Below, one piece after another: positions 14,077 to 14,313 of a DNA stretch of 14,313 nt. This stretch comes from Pseudomonadota bacterium (GTDB lineage Bacteria; Desulfobacterota; Desulfobaccia; Desulfobaccales; 0-14-0-80-60-11), in NCBI GenBank assembly GCA_018897875.1, contig JAHIKF010000355.1, positions 1 through 14,313 on the forward strand, written 5' to 3'. Made by a program: the position numbers and the translations under genes. The notes under the pieces were generated by a model. That model made no database searches. It worked only from the letters and a program-made list of their open reading frames with translations, and was not told where the DNA came from. The stretch's first letter is position 1. Each line of letters opens with the position of its first letter.

Positions 14077-14150
14077 GTCAAGCTACTCTTGCGGTCCTGG
14101 CACGCCCTGAGCGGCAGCGCACCGGCTCCCCGGCATATAGCGGTTGCCAT
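14073..14150 (-). CDS. 25-residue ORF coupled to radical SAM gene; candidate precursor peptide
   Basis: A short frame starting ATG at 14150, with GGAAGGA five bases upstream, stronger than most start signals in this window. It ends in a TGA that overlaps the radical SAM start as ATGA. The peptide has two cysteines, C6 (TAICRGAG) and C17 (LRACQD), ten residues apart, and a basic, polar end. It could be a tiny modified peptide, or a leader ORF whose translation delivers ribosomes to the maturase start. Composition alone cannot decide. Too short for ordinary gene calling. Confidence 0.45.
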   Translation of the reverse strand: MATAICRGAGALPLRACQDRKSSLT

Positions 14151-14178
14151 AAATTCCTTCCGTTTGGAGGTTCTTATA

Positions 14179-14313
14179 CTAATTACATGTCAAACATAGA
14201 GTATTAAGCCAATCGAAGTTTGTCATGGAGCGTACGATTTCCGGTTGTTGAGATAAGAAGTTTAAGCCATCTGAAAGAATATCAACGACTTCGTCCAGGG
14301 AATTAAGGGAGAA
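14179..14313 (-). CDS. 3' end of an ORF upstream of the radical SAM operon; possible RiPP precursor (partial)
   Basis: Open frame entering from beyond the window edge, 44 codons seen, stop at 14179-14181. The visible part has an acidic helix-like stretch (SLDEVVDILSDGLNFL) followed by SQQPEIVRSM and an end with TNFDWLNTLCLTCN, placing two cysteines within the last five residues. A leader-like helix and a short cysteine-bearing tail directly before a SPASM maturase is the layout of many radical-SAM-modified peptides. The gap to the 25-residue ORF is 28 bases. Its full length is unknown; it could also be the tail of an unrelated protein. Confidence 0.5.
   Translation of the reverse strand, partial: FSLNSLDEVVDILSDGLNFLSQQPEIVRSMTNFDWLNTLCLTCN

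Noticed and set aside
1..14313. CRISPR array, tRNA, rRNA or complete insertion sequence
   Set aside because: I looked for regularly spaced direct repeats, cloverleaf-like segments and transposase motifs and saw none; the repeats here are palindromic and irregularly spaced.

Overview
The window reads as accessory and housekeeping chromosome from a GC-rich, anaerobic, sulfur-metabolising bacterium, most likely a Desulfobacterota (delta-proteobacterial) sulfate reducer. The hints are strong G/C third-position use, CCCCC/GGGGG palindromic repeats scattered between genes, and an Fe-S scaffold/NifS-like pair that looks like the Archaeoglobus (sulfate-reducer) version. The taxonomic call is an inference from style, not a database match.

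Left part (1-3600, all genes on the minus strand). In gene order there is a JAB/JAMM metalloprotease (2918-3580), then a clearly AT-rich block (about 840-2900) with a 515-residue protein (putative nuclease-like N-terminus plus TPR-like helices), then a ThiF/E1-like adenylating enzyme (161-832). E1 and JAB genes normally travel together in bacterial ubiquitin-like systems, so this looks like such a pair split by a foreign AT-rich cassette. No ubiquitin-like gene is visible.

Middle (3600-6540). A small cupin (3894-4205, minus) has a near-consensus sigma-70 promoter. D-aminoacyl-tRNA deacylase (dtd, minus) follows, then a plus-strand pair: a CDP-alcohol phosphatidyltransferase (pgsA-like) overlapped by an unknown gene. 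Between dtd and pgsA lies a block of hairpin-forming dispersed repeats.

Fe-S region (6730-8600, minus). A near-consensus promoter drives an IscU/NifU-type scaffold with a C-terminal zinc ribbon, followed by a NifS/IscS-family protein. The NifS-like protein keeps the mobile-loop cysteine, but the PLP-binding lysine is glutamine and the neighbouring histidine is asparagine. It should not work as an ordinary cysteine desulfurase.

Right part (8600-14313). An unknown plus-strand gene (8959-9471) is followed by a repeat island and a SagB-like nitroreductase with a hydrophobic N-terminus (9836-10510). Next come a decayed HAF-repeat fragment and, on the minus strand, an operon: a partial upstream ORF ending in Cys-rich residues (14179 to window end), a 25-codon ORF, a seven-cysteine SPASM radical SAM enzyme, and an MsbA-like ABC exporter. 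This has the layout of a ribosomally made, post-translationally modified peptide (RiPP) cassette: small peptide(s), maturase, exporter.

The most interesting items are the lysine-less NifS homologue with its zinc-ribbon IscU, the short ORFs in front of the radical SAM/ABC operon, and the E1-JAB pair split by an AT-rich cassette.
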